A stretch of DNA of 64,000 nt from Anaerovirgula multivorans (GCF_900188145.1 NZ_FZOJ01000003.1:186001-250000); one strand, 5' to 3'. Positions 42,577 through 51,381 are shown, counted from the first letter of the stretch. The notes: generated by a model from the letters alone, not told the origin. Numbers and translations are program-made.

Positions 42577-43878
42577 TCACCCGGCACATTCTTCACTTTT
42601 ACTACCTTTATATTTAGGTGGAGGTGAAAATACCGCTGCCAAGCTAGCTAATAAAGGGAATATCGTCATCAATAATATTATTTCTTTATAACTTCCAAAA
42701 ATATCATAAGCGAAGCCAAAGGGTAGAGGTCCTAAGGCTGAACCAATGACCATAGATGTCATGGCAATCCCTCGGATGCTTCCAAGATATTTTCTGCCAA
42801 AATAATTCGGCCATAAAACACCGGTACTTACAGAATCAAAGGCTATAAAAACGCCGTGTAAAGCTGCATAAAGTATTAGAACTTCTTTTGATTGACTATA
42901 GAGTACCAGCAACATTGCTCCTAATAATAAAGAAAAGTTAATGGTTTTTACATAATGAACCTGAATGCGATCCACAAAATACCCTGCTAAAAAAGTGAAA
43001 GGCAGTTGGGTCATAGCAGTAATACCTAATATCGAGGCTGCAAAAGTAGAGTTAAATCCTTTCCCCTCCATAATAGACACCATATGAAAGGTAATACCAG
43101 TGTTAATCATAGATGGAACCACCATACAAAAAAGCATTAACCAAAAAGCTTTAGTCCCCATAGCTTCTTTTGTGTTCCAAGAGAATTCTGTATTTCTTAA
43201 TATCTTTTCATTACCATCCATCTCCCTGTAGTTTGGTATAACCTCTCCATCTGGCAATAATCCCACTTCCTCTGGTTGATTACGGATAAATATCCAGCTA
43301 ATTGGTACCATAAAACCAATCAACAGCAATGCCCATATCCTCCATGTAAAGGAAGCTCCAAAATGTAAAATGAGCCAGTTATTTAGAAGGGGTATGGCAG
43401 CTGATCCCAATACACCTCCAAGCGACATTAGGCTCAAGGCAACGCCTCTTTTTCTAATAAACCATTGAGGTATTAAGGTAGAGGAAAGCAAAGCCATGGA
43501 CCCTTGCCCAAAAAGTCGTAAAAATATAAAACCTACTATTAACATAATAGGATGTCTTATAAAGCTCATCCAAAGGCAGGCAACACCTAAAAGAGAAGCA
43601 ATATAAACGAACATTTTATGATGACCTTTTTTATCAATAATTTTACCAACGAAGGGCAACATCAAGCCAGCTATAAGTGTCCCTGAGGAATACAAGCTTG
43701 AAACAAGAGAACGACTCCATCCAAATTCTTCAATGTAGGTATTGATAAAAATAGATATACTATAGGTTTGCCCTGGCCCCGAAAAAAAGAGGCCTAATGC
43801 CCCTAGTCCTATGATAATCCATCCATAATAGAATGATATGTTTGTTGTAAATGATTTTTTAAATACTTTTTGCTGCAA
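42577..43878 (-). CDS. MFS transporter, oxalate/formate antiporter-like (OxlT type)
   Basis: A 433-residue, 12-helix MFS carrier. 'FYYGWIIIGLGALGLFFSGPGQTYSISIFI' and 'EEFGWSRSLVSSLYSSGTL' followed by 'GKIIDKKGHHKM' are hallmarks of the monocarboxylate/OxlT group. A carboxylate such as formate, or an aromatic acid, would suit the adjacent C1 genes, but the substrate is unproven. It is separated from fhs by 414 bp with no shared operon. Upstream lies the composite repeat region. Confidence 0.88.
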   Translation of the reverse strand: MQQKVFKKSFTTNISFYYGWIIIGLGALGLFFSGPGQTYSISIFINTYIEEFGWSRSLVSSLYSSGTLIAGLMLPFVGKIIDKKGHHKMFVYIASLLGVACLWMSFIRHPIMLIVGFIFLRLFGQGSMALLSSTLIPQWFIRKRGVALSLMSLGGVLGSAAIPLLNNWLILHFGASFTWRIWALLLIGFMVPISWIFIRNQPEEVGLLPDGEVIPNYREMDGNEKILRNTEFSWNTKEAMGTKAFWLMLFCMVVPSMINTGITFHMVSIMEGKGFNSTFAASILGITAMTQLPFTFLAGYFVDRIQVHYVKTINFSLLLGAMLLVLYSQSKEVLILYAALHGVFIAFDSVSTGVLWPNYFGRKYLGSIRGIAMTSMVIGSALGPLPFGFAYDIFGSYKEIILLMTIFPLLASLAAVFSPPPKYKGSKSEECAG

Positions 43879-44080
43879 ATCAATTCCTCCTAATATGCTT
43901 ATGAAACAAATTTATGTGGATTCAACACTTGATCCTCAAACTATATCGCTTTTCCTATAGAATAATTCTTAGTATATATAATTATTTTAATTAATACAAG
44001 TTCCATTGTTTTACCTACTAAAATCAATAAGTCTTTCTTTATTCACTCTATGCTTTTATAGGTAACCAACTACAGAACTT

Positions 44081-44280
44081 AAGCAGATGACTGAAATCTA
44101 TGATTTCATGTCAGTCGCTTATACAAGGTGAAATTTTGATATACTAAGGGCTACATTTGCAGCCCATGGTTTTGGACGAAACCGTAGACCGTGTATATCA
44201 AAAGTAGATGACCCAAATCTTTGATTTGCTGTCAGTCACTTTCACAGAGTGCAATTAAAGTTTAAAATTGGTTATCTATA
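44081..44280 (+). repeat. Composite: hairpin H3, palindromic element copy 3, hairpin H4, shared block
   Basis: H3 (44081-44120) and H4 (44201-44243) are hairpins of family H with loops CTATG and CTTTG. Between them is element copy 3 (44131-44204): AAATTTTGATATAC / GTATATCAAAAG, GGGCT-ACATTTGC-AGCCC, GGTTTTGGACGAAACC. The block AAGTTTAAAATTGGTTATC (44258-44276) follows and runs into the last codons of the HelD gene. The rest of 43879-44275 has no gene. Confidence 0.8.
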
Positions 44281-46582
44281 TAGATAATCCATCAGAAATA
44301 TCCTCCAAGATAGGCATTCTATCTTTAATATATAATATATCTAGCTTATGAAGTGCTCTTGTCATAGCAACATATAGAAGCTTAATATCCAGTTCCTTTT
44401 CTTCATATATTTCATCAATAGTCACTATCAATACTACATCAAATTCCAGTCCCTTTGCCAAGTGAACAGGTACTAGTACCACTCCGGCTTCATAGCTTTC
44501 TTCCTTTTCGTCCAATATTTTAGAATGGACTTTCTTTTCTTTATCTAGAAAGGTCTTAATTTTTTGGCATTCCTCATTTGTTTTGCAGATAACAGCTATA
44601 GATTGAAATTTTTCCTTTTTAAATACCTGTAGTTTTTTTTGTAAATCCTTAAATAATTTCTCAGTAGTATCAAATTCTGCAATCTCTGGTTTATCTCCAT
44701 GTCGAATCACTGGCTTAGCCAATACAATTTCTGGGGAGCTGAGCTTATCAATGATTTCGTTTGCTAAGTTCATTACTTCTATTGTGGTTCGATAGCTTTG
44801 CACCAGCTTCATATAATTACTTTTTCCTTTATCAAAAACAGTATTTAATACTTCCTTCCAGCTCTGTATAGAACGATAAGAGTGAATACCTTGAGAGATA
44901 TCTCCTAATAACGTGAACATATTAGTATTTAAAATTTCTTTTAGTACATAAAACTGTAATAAACTAAAATCCTGTGCTTCATCTATAACGACGCTATCAA
45001 TTCTTAGCTTTTCTTTCAAACCAAAGATTCTGTATTTTAAATAGGCTAAAGGAGCATAATCTTCTAATTCAATTTTCTTTTTACCTAGCAAGTCCCTTGA
45101 TTGTTGACATAAATGTTGAATACCTTCGATCGGTAACAGCTTTTCTCCATATCTTTCTATTAATACCTCTTCTGTTAATAAGTTCTTATAATGATCAAAT
45201 AAATCTATTTTTGAAAAACTATTAATATATTTATTTATAATGGTTTTGGAATCCTTTTGAATGTTCTCCAGCTTCAAATCTCTTTTCTCTATAATGGCAA
45301 GAATTCTGTGTCTTCTCTCCTCTGAGGGTTCTTCTTTATAACGAATATTTTCAATCTGATGATCATAATATTCTTCTGTTTCCTTTAAAAACTTCTCTTT
45401 ATAGCGTTTTAATTGATTTTTTAAGGTTTTTTTCAATTCATCGGTCCTTTTATAAAGAGGAAGGTAATTGAATTCCCTCAACAGCATATTTTCTATCTTT
45501 TCTTTATCCACGATAACATGTCCTTGGAATATAAAATCTTCTCTTGGCATATAGTCTTTTTCTATGTCTGCTATATAATCATCTAGCATGCTTTTAAATT
45601 CCATAGATCCTTTAAAAGCTGCTGTCCATTTCATCCATTTTACTAGCTCTTTATTTTCCTTGTTTTGACTACTTATTAAAACCATTAACTTGTGATTAGC
45701 ATCTACTATTTTATATTTTTTTCCTACTAGTTCTAGCATGAAATCTATAAAAGTAGTTTGCCTTACATTTTCTGCACCTAATTCAGGTAATACCTCAGAG
45801 ATATAGTTTATAAAGAGCTTATTTGGCGCAATGATCATGAAGTTTTCTGGTTCAAAGGTTTTCTCATACGTATAAATAAAATAAGCAATTCTATGGAGGG
45901 CGATTGTTGTCTTTCCACTCCCTGCCACGCCTTGGACAATTAACGGCAAATGCATGTCAGCTCGAATCACGCGATTTTGTTCAGCTTGAATAGTAGAAGC
46001 AATATCCTTTAGTCTTTCTTCTGCATTAGCCTCCAATGAAGCCTGTAGGAAGGCATCCGTAGTCGTGATATCAATGTCCATAATGTTTTTAAGTTCACCA
46101 TCTTCGATAGTAAATTGTCTTTTTAAAAGAAGTTTTCCTTCTTGTTTGCCACCCTCTGTTTCGTAGCTGGTTTCTCCTAAACGCCCCTCATAATACACAT
46201 TGGCAATAGGAGCACGCCAGTCCACAATTAGAGGAACCTCATCTTCTGCCTGTATCAATGAAGTTTTCCCTATATAAACCTTATCTGCTTCTTTCTTTTC
46301 ACTAGATTTAAAATCAATTCGAGCAAAATATGGTTTATCTTTAATCCTTGTTAGATTATCAAAATTTTTATCCGCCGTTTCCATAAATTTTGTATTAATA
46401 AGAATACTAATATAGCTCTGACTGCTATCTAAGTAGTCTAGATTCACCATAGCATCCTTAATATTTTCCTTATATAGCTTCCGATATTCCTCAGTAGCAT
46501 CTAATGTCTTTTTAATATATTCCTTCGTATATTCTAAACGTTCAGCTTCTTTTTTATAGTCTGAATGATTCTTCAATGACAT
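44276..46582 (-). CDS. helD: RNA polymerase recycling motor ATPase HelD
   Basis: A UvrD-like helicase-fold ATPase of 768 residues, started at MSLKNHSDYK (AGGAAAGGAGAAAGAGC leader). The N-terminal coiled-coil (about 1-60) enters the polymerase channel in known HelD structures. The Walker A 'GVAGSGKTTIALHR', 'VVIDEAQDFSLLQ' (Walker B) and 'VPVHLAKGLEFDVVL' motifs are in place, and a helical insert (about 330-460) separates the ATPase halves. HelD frees stalled RNA polymerase from DNA and nucleic acids. It stands alone among repeats; its last codons coincide with a repeat block. Confidence 0.93.
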   Translation of the reverse strand: MSLKNHSDYKKEAERLEYTKEYIKKTLDATEEYRKLYKENIKDAMVNLDYLDSSQSYISILINTKFMETADKNFDNLTRIKDKPYFARIDFKSSEKKEADKVYIGKTSLIQAEDEVPLIVDWRAPIANVYYEGRLGETSYETEGGKQEGKLLLKRQFTIEDGELKNIMDIDITTTDAFLQASLEANAEERLKDIASTIQAEQNRVIRADMHLPLIVQGVAGSGKTTIALHRIAYFIYTYEKTFEPENFMIIAPNKLFINYISEVLPELGAENVRQTTFIDFMLELVGKKYKIVDANHKLMVLISSQNKENKELVKWMKWTAAFKGSMEFKSMLDDYIADIEKDYMPREDFIFQGHVIVDKEKIENMLLREFNYLPLYKRTDELKKTLKNQLKRYKEKFLKETEEYYDHQIENIRYKEEPSEERRHRILAIIEKRDLKLENIQKDSKTIINKYINSFSKIDLFDHYKNLLTEEVLIERYGEKLLPIEGIQHLCQQSRDLLGKKKIELEDYAPLAYLKYRIFGLKEKLRIDSVVIDEAQDFSLLQFYVLKEILNTNMFTLLGDISQGIHSYRSIQSWKEVLNTVFDKGKSNYMKLVQSYRTTIEVMNLANEIIDKLSSPEIVLAKPVIRHGDKPEIAEFDTTEKLFKDLQKKLQVFKKEKFQSIAVICKTNEECQKIKTFLDKEKKVHSKILDEKEESYEAGVVLVPVHLAKGLEFDVVLIVTIDEIYEEKELDIKLLYVAMTRALHKLDILYIKDRMPILEDISDGLSI

Positions 46583-46659
46583 GCTCTTTCTCCTTTCCTG
46601 GCCTTTCAATTGTTTTGCCTTGCTTTATAACCTGCTGTTTAATATAGGTGTACACCTAT

Positions 46660-46748
46660 AAATTTTCATATACTAAGGACTACATTTGCAGTCCTCGGCT
46701 ATGGTTTTAACCCGAGGGCGAAACCGTAGACCGTGTATATTAAAATTT
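46660..46748 (+). repeat. Palindromic element copy 4
   Basis: AAATTTTCATATAC / GTATATTAAAATTT outer stem, GGACT-ACATTTGC-AGTCC hairpin, CTATGGTTTTAACCC...GGGCGAAACCGTAG stem. The full core is 89 bp, the same length as copy 1 and about 93 percent identical to it. The rest of 46583-46884 is AT-rich without a gene. Confidence 0.85.
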
Positions 46749-46884
46749 AAGTCTAAAGACAAATATCTATATATGATTTAATTATTGAACTCGGTTTATA
46801 GCAGTTAAGTTTTTGAAATGATACCAATTTGTTTTATCATAAATTGGGGATAGGTGCTTTATAAGACCTATCCCTTATGAAAAA

Positions 46885-47130
46885 TTATTTTTCTATAAAT
46901 ATCTTTTTTATTATTTTATTATTATGCAGTTTATACTCTAATGTATAGGAATCATCATCCATACCATAAATAGCAATTTCAGTAACCGCCTTTGTTCTTA
47001 ATCTAGCTACTATCTGTCTGCGGTTTTCAATATTATTTTCACTTTTTTCTTGATGATAAAACATTTTATAAGATACATTCACCCATGCCTGTAAAAGTCC
47101 CTCTATTGAAAGTTGATCATTAGTATCCAT
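46885..47130 (-). CDS. Hypothetical protein, 81 aa
   Basis: Unknown small protein, the last of three small genes. The N-terminal half is helical ('LLQAWVNVSYKMFYHQEKSENNIE'), the C-terminal half is a beta-rich, strongly basic end ('YTLEYKLHNNKIIKKIFIEK'). No signal or membrane helix. The ATG has AAGGAGGAAGAAATAA ahead. Linked with the HTH gene, it may be part of the same regulatory module. Confidence 0.6.
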   Translation of the reverse strand: MDTNDQLSIEGLLQAWVNVSYKMFYHQEKSENNIENRRQIVARLRTKAVTEIAIYGMDDDSYTLEYKLHNNKIIKKIFIEK

Positions 47131-47194
47131 TTATTTCTTCCTCCTTCATCTATTTGGTAATACTTCCTAATATTACTGTGAAGGAAGGTATCGG

Positions 47195-47395
47195 CTAAAT
47201 TCTTTCTCCTATTTTCTGTTTTTCAATGAATTCTGCAAGATCACTTCGCTTCACCCGCCAATGACGGCCAACTTTGAATCCCGGTATTTTCCCTTCTTGC
47301 ACAAATTTATAAGTCGTAACTTCACTTATTTTTAGATATCGTGCTACTTCGCTAACGGTCATAATCTCATCTTCCCTATGGACATCCTGTGTCAT
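47195..47395 (-). CDS. Excisionase-family (HTH_17) DNA-binding protein, 66 aa
   Basis: A winged-helix protein of the MerR-like excisionase family: 'IMTVSEVARYLKISEVTTYKFVQEGKIPGFKVGRHWRVKRSDLAEFI' follows the standard pattern. Such small proteins are excisionases of mobile elements or local regulators. No integrase is found in this window. It follows the 87-aa gene by 16 bp and precedes the 81-aa gene by 64 bp. It is a candidate for binding the palindrome at 47.7 kb. Confidence 0.88.
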   Translation of the reverse strand: MTQDVHREDEIMTVSEVARYLKISEVTTYKFVQEGKIPGFKVGRHWRVKRSDLAEFIEKQKIGERI

Positions 47396-47411
47396 ATTAA
47401 TCTTCCTTTCA

Positions 47412-47675
47412 TCAAATAGGTCTACTCATCTTCTCAACCTTTGATTTTAATTGGTACACAAAATATTCTGTACGATAAGTAAGCGCTCTTAACATTTCCA
47501 TTTCCGTTTCTCTTTTTATTTTTTTGTCTGAATTTGTTGTAGGTTTCAATTCTTCTAATAATTCAACGTGCTGTTGATAGAACTCTATCATACCCTCCAT
47601 ATCTTTTTGCATTGTATCATAAAAATTTTTTCCAACTAAATCCTTTTCTTTTTTATTATTTGATAAATTATTCAT
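47412..47675 (-). CDS. Hypothetical protein, 87 aa
   Basis: Unknown soluble, mostly helical protein ('YDTMQKDMEGMIEFYQQHVELLEEL'), with a possible coiled-coil between residues 20 and 45, rich in Lys and Glu. Start is set at the ATG six bases after GGAGG; two codons further upstream is another ATG adjoining the ribosome site. First of three small genes. Confidence 0.6.
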   Translation of the reverse strand: MNNLSNNKKEKDLVGKNFYDTMQKDMEGMIEFYQQHVELLEELKPTTNSDKKIKRETEMEMLRALTYRTEYFVYQLKSKVEKMSRPI

Positions 47676-47704
47676 CAGCATCCTCCTTAGTGTCTTCTTC
47701 TACT

Positions 47705-47727
47705 AGTATAATATAAAATATTATACT
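47705..47727. promoter_or_regulatory. Perfect palindrome in front of the small HTH gene module
   Basis: Arms AGTATAATAT and ATATTATACT around an AAA centre, a perfect 10-bp inverted repeat that also contains TATAAT-like -10 sequence. Its place between the divergent small-gene module and the methyltransferase gene fits an autoregulatory operator. Confidence 0.6.
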
Positions 47728-47834
47728 TAAACAAGGTAAAATATGAATCAATTTGATTTATTTATATTTATTTGCTATAATATCATTAAATTATAAATGA
47801 TTATAATCAAATGCAATAACTGGAAGGAGATATT

Positions 47835-48446
47835 ATGGAATATACTGGTGAAAGAGTGATTCCTAAGTTAATGAATCCAAGAAATGGAATGCTTATTGAA
47901 CATATAGCACGTTATGAATTTGCTAAATCCTTTTGCACAGGCCGTGTATTAGATATAGCCTGTGGCAGCGGCTATGGCAGTGAAGTTTTGTTGGCAGACA
48001 ACCCTAAGAAAATTAGTGAATTGGTTGGTATTGATATAGATCATGAAGCGATAGCCTACGCTAAAAAACATTATCATTGTGACAAGACCTCTTATTACAT
48101 AGATGATGCTTTAAACAAAAATCTCCATAAAATCTATGGAACCTTTGATACGATTATTAGCTTCGAAACGATAGAACATTTTGAAGGAGATGAACAATTT
48201 GTTGAAAATCTCTATAAATTGTTAAAACCTAACGGAACACTGATTATCTCAACACCCTTTGGCCGCGGTAAAAATCATCCTTGCAGTTCTCCATTTCACG
48301 TTTATCAATATACAGAAGAGGAATTTATAGAGGTATTAAAACCGTTTAAACAGTTAACCATGTATCATCAAATTGATACAAAGATTGAAATTCCAAAAGA
48401 AAATCAAAAATATTATTTAATGGTCGCTGTATGCAGAAAATCATAG
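47835..48446 (+). CDS. Class I SAM-dependent methyltransferase
   Basis: A 203-residue Rossmann methyltransferase. Motif I 'VLDIACGSGYGSEVL' (about 36-50), acidic motif 'ELVGIDIDHEAI' and motif 'FDTIISFETIEHF' are all present, followed by 'LLKPNGTLIISTPFG'. Substrate is unknown; small members of this type modify quinones, glycans or small molecules. Start has AGGAGATATT ahead. A GC-rich hairpin terminator follows. Confidence 0.85.
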   Translation: MEYTGERVIPKLMNPRNGMLIEHIARYEFAKSFCTGRVLDIACGSGYGSEVLLADNPKKISELVGIDIDHEAIAYAKKHYHCDKTSYYIDDALNKNLHKIYGTFDTIISFETIEHFEGDEQFVENLYKLLKPNGTLIISTPFGRGKNHPCSSPFHVYQYTEEEFIEVLKPFKQLTMYHQIDTKIEIPKENQKYYLMVAVCRKS

Positions 48447-48469
48447 CTTTAGAACAAGTGAGTGCTAAA

Positions 48470-48500
48470 AAGCCAAGAAGAGATTATTTCTTCTTGGCTT
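48470..48500 (+). terminator. Hairpin terminator of the methyltransferase gene
   Basis: AAGCCAAGAAGA / TCTTCTTGGCTT stem with a short loop, then a T-containing tail. Confidence 0.85.
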
Positions 48501-48534
48501 CTTAGTATACAAACACCTATAGGCTTACGTCTCT

Positions 48535-48610
48535 AAATTTTAATATACTAAGGGCTACATTTGCAGCCCACGGTTTTGGGCGAAACCGTAGCCCGTGTAT
48601 ATTAAAATTT
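48535..48610 (+). repeat. Palindromic element copy 5
   Basis: AAATTTTAATATAC / GTATATTAAAATTT outer stem, GGGCT-ACATTTGC-AGCCC hairpin, CGGTTTTGGGCGAAACCG stem with shorter loop than copies 1 and 4. It is 76 bp and lies between two convergent genes. Confidence 0.85.
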
Positions 48611-48696
48611 AGTTTTAAAAGCGTATGTCTATGAAGGATAACTAGTACTCTCTTAAATAAATTCCCTATGGACATGGCCACTTAGTTTCGTATCAT

Positions 48697-50658
48697 TTAT
48701 ATGATAGCCTTATACTTAATTAATGTTGCAGAACTCATAACCACAAGTATGGAACCTAAATTATGTATTAACGCACCCATTACTGGGTTGATTATACCCA
48801 ATGCCGCAAGAAGGATAGCAACAAAATTAATCGTTAAAGATAGACCAATATTTACTTTTATGGTGCGAAGTACCTTTTTGGTCAATACAAACAATTCAGG
48901 AATTTTGCTTATATCATCCGACATCAGAGCAATATCAGCGGTTTCTACAGCAACATCTGCACCTAATGCTGCCATAGCTATACCTACATCTGCTCTAGCA
49001 AATGCAGGAGCATCATTGATTCCATCCCCAACCATACATACTTTTTTGTTATCTTTTATCTGAGAAGCTATAACTTTTACTTTTCCTTCTGGTAGCTGTT
49101 CAGCATAAACTTTTTCAATCCCTACTTTGGCCGCTACCCAGGATGCAGCATTTTTGTTGTCCCCCGTTAAAATGAGAATATTATTTATACCTATATTCTT
49201 TATATCAGAAATAGCTTTTTCTACATTATTCTTGACTTGGTCTGCTACATTAATTAGACCAATAATCCTCTCCTCAACAGCTACACCCATAACAGTTTTA
49301 CCTAAATGTTGATGATGTTCTACTATTTTCATTTCCTCTTTTGAAATTTTAACCTTATTTTCTTTAAGTAGTTTTACATTACCTACGATTACCTTCTCAT
49401 CGTTAATTCTAGATATAATACCTTCACCTAACTGGACATCAAAGGCTAAAGGATCCGGAATATCTAAAGACTTTTCTTTTGCTTTTTTATAAATGGCTTT
49501 ACCTAGTGGATGCTCAGAAAATTTTTCAGCTATTGCTGCAATTTCCAATATCCCATCCTCCGTACAATCCTCATGAAGACTTATAATATCAATGACCTCA
49601 GGCCTCCCATAAGTAATAGTTCCTGTTTTATCAAATGTGATCGTATCTACTTTGCCCAAATTTTCCATGGCTTCTCCACTCTTTATGAGAATACCCTTTC
49701 TTGCTGCATTTCCTATACCTGCCATAATAGCGGTGGGAGTTGCCAATACCAATGCACATGGACAAAATACAACAAGGATTGTAACTGCTCTTGTAATATC
49801 CCTTGTAACCATATAGGTAATGATAGAAAATATCAAAGCTAATGGCACAATAACCGTTGCCATTTTATCTGCCAATCTTACTACTGGGGCTTTTTTCTCT
49901 TCTGCTTCCTTTACAAGTCTTATCAATTTTGATAAAGAAGTATCTTCTCCCACCTTTGTTGCCTTTACTTCAATAACCCCTAATTGATTTAATGTACCAA
50001 CAAAGACCTCATCTCCAATGGCTTTATCAATCGGCATAGATTCCCCAGTAATGATGGATTGATTAATGGTTGACTTCCCATTGATAATTACTCCATCTAC
50101 TGGAATTGCTTCTCCTGGCTTGATGAGAAGAAGATCTCCCACCTTTATTTCCTCTACTGCAATACTCTTTTCTCCTAAAGGTGTTCTAATCCTTCCCATC
50201 TCAGGAGATAGCTGAATTAATTTTTTTATGCCCTTTTTAGCTTTCGCAACAGTCCTATCCTCCAATATTTCACCCAGCATCATAATAAAGGCTATTTCAC
50301 CTGCTGCAAAGTATTCACCTATGATGATGGATGCTATAAGGGCAATGCTAACCAATACGCCTGCCTTGATATCAAAGCTTCTAAGGAATCCTTTTACTGC
50401 TGCATGTAAGATCGGCGTACCACTAATAAGAATACTAAACCAAGCAACATCAAAGGGTAATGTATTATTAAGCCACCCAAACCAACTTATCACAAGGAAT
50501 ACTCCAGACAAAGAGGTTAAGGCAATAGTACGACCTTCCCCTTCCAGAAAATACTTTCTAATTATTGATGTTTTTTCATTGCTTTTTACCTTGTTTCTAT
50601 GTATAAACTCTACTTCTGTATCATCCTTATTTATCTCTTTTACAGTATTGTCCACCAA
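48697..50658 (-). CDS. Heavy-metal P1B-type ATPase (CadA/ZntA-like)
   Basis: A 653-residue metal-exporting P-type ATPase. It has the translocation motif CPC in 'VVFCPCALVLATP', phosphorylation motif DKTGT in 'TFDKTGTITYG', 'GEGI' and the hinge 'MVGDGINDAPAFARADVGIAM', plus 8 membrane helices. It lacks the usual N-terminal metal-binding HMA domain and has only a polar 45-residue leader. Substrate is likely Zn/Cd/Pb or another divalent ion. It follows a MarR regulator by 20 bp, forming an operon. The start codon is TTG or the adjacent GTG. Confidence 0.92.
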   Translation of the reverse strand: MVDNTVKEINKDDTEVEFIHRNKVKSNEKTSIIRKYFLEGEGRTIALTSLSGVFLVISWFGWLNNTLPFDVAWFSILISGTPILHAAVKGFLRSFDIKAGVLVSIALIASIIIGEYFAAGEIAFIMMLGEILEDRTVAKAKKGIKKLIQLSPEMGRIRTPLGEKSIAVEEIKVGDLLLIKPGEAIPVDGVIINGKSTINQSIITGESMPIDKAIGDEVFVGTLNQLGVIEVKATKVGEDTSLSKLIRLVKEAEEKKAPVVRLADKMATVIVPLALIFSIITYMVTRDITRAVTILVVFCPCALVLATPTAIMAGIGNAARKGILIKSGEAMENLGKVDTITFDKTGTITYGRPEVIDIISLHEDCTEDGILEIAAIAEKFSEHPLGKAIYKKAKEKSLDIPDPLAFDVQLGEGIISRINDEKVIVGNVKLLKENKVKISKEEMKIVEHHQHLGKTVMGVAVEERIIGLINVADQVKNNVEKAISDIKNIGINNILILTGDNKNAASWVAAKVGIEKVYAEQLPEGKVKVIASQIKDNKKVCMVGDGINDAPAFARADVGIAMAALGADVAVETADIALMSDDISKIPELFVLTKKVLRTIKVNIGLSLTINFVAILLAALGIINPVMGALIHNLGSILVVMSSATLIKYKAII

Positions 50659-50678
50659 TAGTTTTCCTCCTCCTTTCC

Positions 50679-51122
50679 TTAAAAGGTATTGGCATTTATT
50701 TTTTTAAGTATATTAAGTAGTTGTTCAACTTCATCCTCTAAAAGAGAAGATATCATTTGTTCTGTTAAATCAACATGATATTTATGATGTTCTTTAGCAG
50801 CTTCCATTCCCTTTTCTGTAAGACTAATCAAAATCATCCGTCTATCTTCCTTCGTGAATTCCCTTTGGGCATAATTCTTCTTTTCCAGCCTATCTACTGT
50901 TACAGTAGTTGTTCCAGTTGTTACACCTAGCTTTCCAGCTAAATCCTTCATATTCATCCTTCCATACCTTCCCAGTATTTCAATAGCATGGGCCTCAGAA
51001 ACTGTCAATTCGCTGCTTTTGATTACAGAGCTTTCCCAAGAGGAAAAGCCATTAAAGAAATAGAGTAATTCATCCGTTAAATTTTTAGTAACTTCGTTAG
51101 AGGATTCCATGGTAAACATCAT
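50679..51122 (-). CDS. MarR family transcriptional regulator
   Basis: A 147-residue MarR winged-helix protein. The recognition region 'GRMNMKDLAGKLGVTTGTTTVTVDRLEKKNYAQREFTKEDRRMILISLTEKG' is characteristic (wing 'EDRRMILI'). It precedes the P-type ATPase in one operon and probably represses it until a metal or ligand is present. Several nearby ATG codons (residues 1, 2, 5) make the exact start uncertain. Repeats of TTATTTGAA at 51140 and 51172 upstream are possible operator elements. Confidence 0.92.
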   Translation of the reverse strand: MMFTMESSNEVTKNLTDELLYFFNGFSSWESSVIKSSELTVSEAHAIEILGRYGRMNMKDLAGKLGVTTGTTTVTVDRLEKKNYAQREFTKEDRRMILISLTEKGMEAAKEHHKYHVDLTEQMISSLLEDEVEQLLNILKKINANTF

Positions 51123-51299
51123 CTCCTTTTCAAAAAAACATTATTTGAAATTCATATAATTTAATAAAAATATTATTTGAATATAATATAGTTTGAACTT
51201 CAAGATATATGATATCATAAATATTCTTTCTTCACAATAAAAATTTCATAATGTATATGTCAGTTTTACAATACCAAGAAATTACAAAAAAGATTAAAC

Positions 51300-51381
51300 G
51301 GCCTTAGCCCAATGGAGTTTAGGGCTCTAGCCGCTTAAGTAATGTATATTAAAATTAAAGTTTAAAATTGGTTATCTATAC
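51300..51381 (+). repeat. Divergent relative of the palindromic element plus shared block
   Basis: A hairpin CGGC-ctt-AGCCC ... GGGCT-cta-GCCG (51299-51334) followed by GTATATTAAAATT and the block AAGTTTAAAATTGGTTATC (51360-51378). The right end matches other copies, the left end and inner stem do not. The rest of 51123-51411 is AT-rich DNA with MarR-site candidates. Confidence 0.6.

Noticed and set aside
47195..47395. Prophage or integrative element boundary at the excisionase-like gene
   Set aside because: No integrase, attachment repeats or phage genes are visible nearby.
30416..51381. CRISPR-like array from the recurring palindromic elements
   Set aside because: Copies are kilobases apart with genes between them, no regular spacers and no cas genes in the window.
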